DNA of 64,000 nucleotides. Origin: Didymodactylos carnosus. Taxonomy: Eukaryota > Rotifera > Eurotatoria > Philodinida > Philodinidae. The stretch is taken from assembly GCA_905250885.1 (NCBI GenBank), contig CAJNOQ010000025.1:1-64000 (forward strand). Reading direction: 5' to 3'. The translations under genes and the position numbers were made by a program. This document shows, piece by piece, positions 60,601 to 64,000 of the stretch. Position 1 is the first letter of the stretch. Each line of letters opens with the position of its first letter. The notes under the pieces were generated by a model, which was not told the origin of the DNA, ran no database searches, and worked only from the letters and a program-made list of their open reading frames with translations.

Positions 60601-63216
60601 ACTGCGCGCGCAGTCCTAATAATTTTGTGAGCAACTGTGTTTTTACTAATTAGTCAGTATGTTACTCAGATGAGTAAATATGTATCTGATAGAGTTGTTT
60701 TGCGGAGTATGACTATATTTTTAGTTATATATACTTGTCTGCTATAGTTTTTTATCCTGATAATAAGAAAGAAACTTAACTTTTTTCTAAGGTAATTCAA
60801 ATTTTGGATTTTCTTTTAACAATCAAAAATATATGTGTGTAAGGATATTTGCCTTTCGGAATATGCCAAAAAAAACGACAAGAGCTGGACCAGGCCGAAA
60901 TGGAGATTTTTCGAAAGAATCGGACTCAAACTTGAGTTTTATACGCATCAAGTTCGATCTATTAAAGTTTTTCTTTTTTCCAACTTTTTTTTTGTTGTTG
61001 TTCTGAGTTCAGATGTGAGCCATGTTTACATGTATCATACAATTCGATGATAGTCCAGGCTACACTCACTGGTTTAATATCGAGAACATCTAAATATTGT
61101 TATTAGTACCGCACTTTGTTTTGAATGAATATTAATAGTTTGCAACGCTATAGATACACGAAAAGTAGAAATTATCAAAGTTATTATTGGATAAGAGTAG
61201 TAAAAACAAACAAATTAAGATATATGGTTATTATGTATGTGTATAAGAAGAAAATCTAAAACGTTATCGGACTCGGTTTTTTTGTTTTTTAATTCGTCCG
61301 TATAACGGTCGTATTTTCTTTTATAATAGTATGCACAAAAAAAGATCATTGTAATAAATCAAAATTACATTTCAACAACTTCTTGAGACGTGCTTTTGGA
61401 GTTGTTTTTTTATTGAATTTCGTTTCTTTAACTTCACCTCGAGACGCAGAAGAAAAAAGCTGCCATGACACAATAAGATACTTGAGCGAAACTAGAGGTA
61501 GATTATATTTGTTAACTTATAAAAAGATTGCTGTTCTGAGAACTAAGATTATCATAAAATGAGTAGATTTTTCTCGTTTTTCACTCTTTCGAACCAACAA
61601 TATGATCACAACATTTCTTTTCCTTCTGTGTGGTACATGTGCAGCGAGCTGTGAGGTGTATGTGATGTTATTATATACTGAGAATTTTTTTCGTATGATT
61701 TTCGTGAATGATAAAATTCAAGAATTTTTTTCGTATATGAACGGTCCGTATATGAAAAACATTTTCTCGCCCACGCGTGTATATTATGTTGTCCTTTCTG
61801 TAGCATGTCTCTAACTGTCTATATTTCATTCACAAAAAACTCAAATTTTCGTACCATTTTGTTGCTCAAAAAATTTAAAATATCTTTTTGAGAAGCCCGT
61901 GGCCGTCGAAGAGAAGCAGTTGCCCGTCCATGCCCATCCGTGTATCTTTCAAGCCTGTTCGTGCCTGTCCATGGCTTTTTCGAGCCTACCTATGCCCGTG
62001 CAGATCTCTACTCTGTACTTATTTTCATAAGTTCACTTCCCTAACTTATGATTTTCTCGGACTCTTTCACTTAATAGTTTTCGTTCTGTTTTCTTTCTTT
62101 CTATTTACAGTCGATTACAACTACTCGTCTCAAAACATTGAATTTATTACGTCTACTCAATTCATAAAAGAATAAAGGTATAAATATTCATATAATTAAT
62201 TCGACTGCATCGTTATTTTGTCCCCATCGATCAACAAACAGGGCTACAGTTTAAAGTATTATTATCGTCATGACATAGACTTCTAGTAATAAAAAATCTC
62301 CGTTCCTTGGAAAGCTGAAAGTGCCAAAAACACTGCAGAGAATAAGACAAATATCCTTACATGTATTTTTGATTGACGAGAATGATTTTTTCATATAATT
62401 ATACAATTAAATACTAAAACAGCTCAAAAACACAGCCATACTTCTCAAAACAAATCTTTCAGTTTTAAATGTGATATTTCTGATCAAAATAGTTAAATGA
62501 CTATACTACATTATATTTGCTAGAAATATAGAGAATCAGCGATTTCGATTGGGGAGAGGGAAATCTTCTTTATCTAGAAAAATTTTTAGTTACTCACTAA
62601 ATTTTTGGAGCAGTATTAACATATTTACTCATCTGAGTAACATGCTTACTAACCAGTAAAAACACAGTTGTTCACAAAACTACTGTTTTTACTTAATAAG
62701 ACTTATCCCTTTCCTAGAATCTGTGTCGAAATGGTTTCGATCAGAAACGATCAATTTTTGAACAGATTAACGTTCAATCTCGAGTGATTTTGTTTTAATC
62801 AACTTCTATCAATGGAAAGAAATTTAAAAAGCATTTAAAATAATTGAAAATCGATGTATTGCATTTGGTTACACCTGATTGATACATCCATAGACTTTCA
62901 TATAAACGCACAGATCGTCCATGTCAAGCCAAATGTAGAGAGAAATCATATATCTGCAATGATTTATTAATAAAAATGTCAATATTGTCATATACTTTTT
63001 GCTTTGTAATAATTTCTTTCTTTCACGATTCTAAGCATCGTATTTTGCTAGTCACAGAACAAGATAGAAATGGTTGATTTGTCTAATACTTATATAGCTT
63101 ATGGAAAAATACAAACAAAACCTACAAAGACTACTAAATGAAGCCATGTATATACATATCATGAAATAAGAGACCTCTCTCTTACCGTTATCTGTTAGTG
63201 TTGATGAAGATGCCAT
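57609..63216 (-). CDS. Tentative two-exon gene, function unknown
   Basis: A start exon at 63216-63186 encodes MASSSTLTDN and ends in a strong donor (GTAAGAG) in phase 1. The exon at 57901-57609 follows a good acceptor (TTTATTTAG), needs one preceding base, and reads GQTCFTEQSLSTTTLPITSL on to DNDKK and a stop. Together they give about 107 residues, Ser/Thr/Asn/Lys-rich, with no recognised domain. The 5.3 kb intron would be far longer than others here and would contain a TIR element. Further exons may be missed: a strong donor at about 58852 (CCAG followed by GTAAGTAA) suggests one. The two exons could also belong to separate genes. Confidence 0.35.
58755..58841 (+). repeat. Direct repeat, copy 1 (copy 2 at 60697-60781)
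   Basis: Both copies read TATGACTATA, TTAGTTATA, ATACTTGT, TATAGT, then TTTTATCCTGA and AAGAAAGAAACTTAAC with small differences. They lie 1.9 kb apart in the same orientation. Confidence 0.75.
60215..60620 (+). repeat. Two tandem copies of the dispersed palindromic repeat
   Basis: Copy 2 (60215-60380) and copy 3 (60505-60620) share TTAAACTCGACTTGTTTGAT, TTTACAACCGCCT, TACAGAAAAGCCCAA and CTTACTRCGCGCGCAG. Within each, CCCAAGCCTTCGAAACTTGGG or its variant forms a hairpin. Copy 1 is at 6500-6665. Confidence 0.75.
60623..62679. mobile_element. TIR element of about 2 kb without a recognised transposase
   Basis: TTTTGTGAGCAACTGTG and the following GTTACTCAGATGAGTAAATA (60623-60681) are mirrored at 62620-62679. 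The interior includes a minisatellite and small reading frames with no transposase motif. It begins at the end of the third dispersed-repeat copy and carries the second direct-repeat copy just inside its left end. Confidence 0.6.
61893..62005 (+). repeat. Degenerate GCCCGTCCATGCC-type minisatellite
   Basis: Units such as TGCCCGTCCATGCCCATCCG and TTCGTGCCTGTCCATGGC follow one another with variation. GC content is well above the surroundings. The translation is repetitive and is not treated as a gene. Confidence 0.55.
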
Positions 63217-63791
63217 TATGTTACTCACTAAATTACACTGTTAACGACACATTTAAAATAAAAAAATAGTTATAAAAATAAATAAAACAAACAAGCAAAT
63301 CAAATTAAAATGAAAAATTGGGTTCTATTAATATCTATCTAAACAGAAAAATGAAATTATACAATACAAATAACTTTCTTTTGTTGACAAGAAAGAAGCC
63401 AGAAGATTGTCGAGTGAATATACGCAGATGCTCATTCTAGCGATTGGTTAATTTCTTTAGCTGTTTTTTTCGCCTTTCTAATTAGGAAAATGTTCACTTG
63501 ACAAACTATTATAAGCATGCGACAAATGTAAAACAGTTCATATGGGTCTAGAGCACTAATTTTTAAATAAATACGGTTAAATATTGTCAACAATAATCAT
63601 GTTACAAATATTTCTTAAAGTTTTTTTTGATGATAAAGTGTCGATGTGGAAATACAGTAATAAGGTGTATTAATCCTAGGAAACAGAGCAGTATAATCAA
63701 AAGATTAGATCAGAAATGTGCATTTATTTTTTAACAACGAGAGTGTACAAAAACAACAGTAATAAAAAAAAACTTAAATGAATATTTTGAG

Positions 63792-63881
63792 TTAATAATC
63801 ACCACCGCCTCCTTCTCCTTCGCTATCATCATTTTCTAAATCGTCGTCACCTGTATCATAATTTCTAATGTAATCATCAGC
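63792..63881 (-). CDS. Last exon of a gene continuing past the right edge; acidic tail
   Basis: After an acceptor (TTTTTTAG) the minus strand reads ADDYIRNYDTGDDDLENDDS and then EGEGGGDY with a stop: 29 residues in phase 0. The very acidic tail with an aromatic DYIRNY motif resembles the C terminus of RNA polymerase III subunit RPC7 (POLR3G family), but such tails are of low complexity and this is only a suggestion. The rest of the gene lies beyond 64000. Confidence 0.6.
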   Translation of the reverse strand, partial: ADDYIRNYDTGDDDLENDDSEGEGGGGDY

Positions 63882-64000
63882 CTAAAAAATACATTTCATA
63901 AATTTGTCAACTGATTATTGAGAAAACAATTACTATCAATAGACTGTCTGATTCTATTGATCAAACAATTCATTAGATACCATTCGTATGATAGAAAGTG

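Noticed and set aside
61602-61814. A 70-codon plus-strand frame with a hydrophobic start
   Set aside because: It lies in a TIR element, has no cysteine pattern or domain, and overlaps an equally long frame on the other strand.

Overview
The window is animal nuclear DNA: AT-rich, with genes split by mostly 45-120 nt GT/AG introns, animal-type domains (thrombospondin repeats, Ig, synaptotagmin C2, a KR-cut neuropeptide precursor) and many low-copy transposon relics and palindromes. A rotifer, perhaps bdelloid, would fit, but this is inference and nothing seen fixes the taxon.

Bases 1-16668 form a gene-poor block bounded by inverted repeats of about 385 bp. It holds several foldback palindromes, small elements with terminal inverted repeats, a degraded LINE, a hAT transposase relic and a hAT MITE. 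Within and beyond it lie five copies of a 164-nt U1 spliceosomal RNA gene: 11301-11464(-), 11997-12160(+), 17119-17282(+), 21391-21554(-) and 49311-49474(+). Their conserved upstream sequence travels with them, and the first two form a head-to-head palindrome.

From 17.5 to 35.6 kb the protein genes are all on the minus strand. They are a secreted thrombospondin/Ig/pseudo-trypsin fusion (17527-20367), the Sm-ring protein SmD3 (23771-24308), a single-pass membrane protein with a Ser/Thr/His/Asn-rich ectodomain (25924-28999) and a synaptotagmin that lacks most calcium-binding aspartates (32051-35629). Every splice phase in these models is consistent. Two assembly gaps sit in homopolymers, at 19001-19010 (G/C) and 29549-29556 (A/T).

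From 36 to 45 kb I see no gene. A small secreted Cys-rich protein (45032-45481, +) then converges on a neuropeptide precursor with three ANFW copies between Lys-Arg sites (45571-46262, -). A Mutator-like relic, the fifth U1 gene and nicotinate phosphoribosyltransferase (51709-53845, -) follow. The right end holds a broken secreted-protein gene, a tentative two-exon gene, a 2 kb TIR element and the last exon of a gene that runs out of the window.

The U1 copies and SmD3 both belong to the U1 snRNP. Otherwise the neighbouring genes show no shared pathway.
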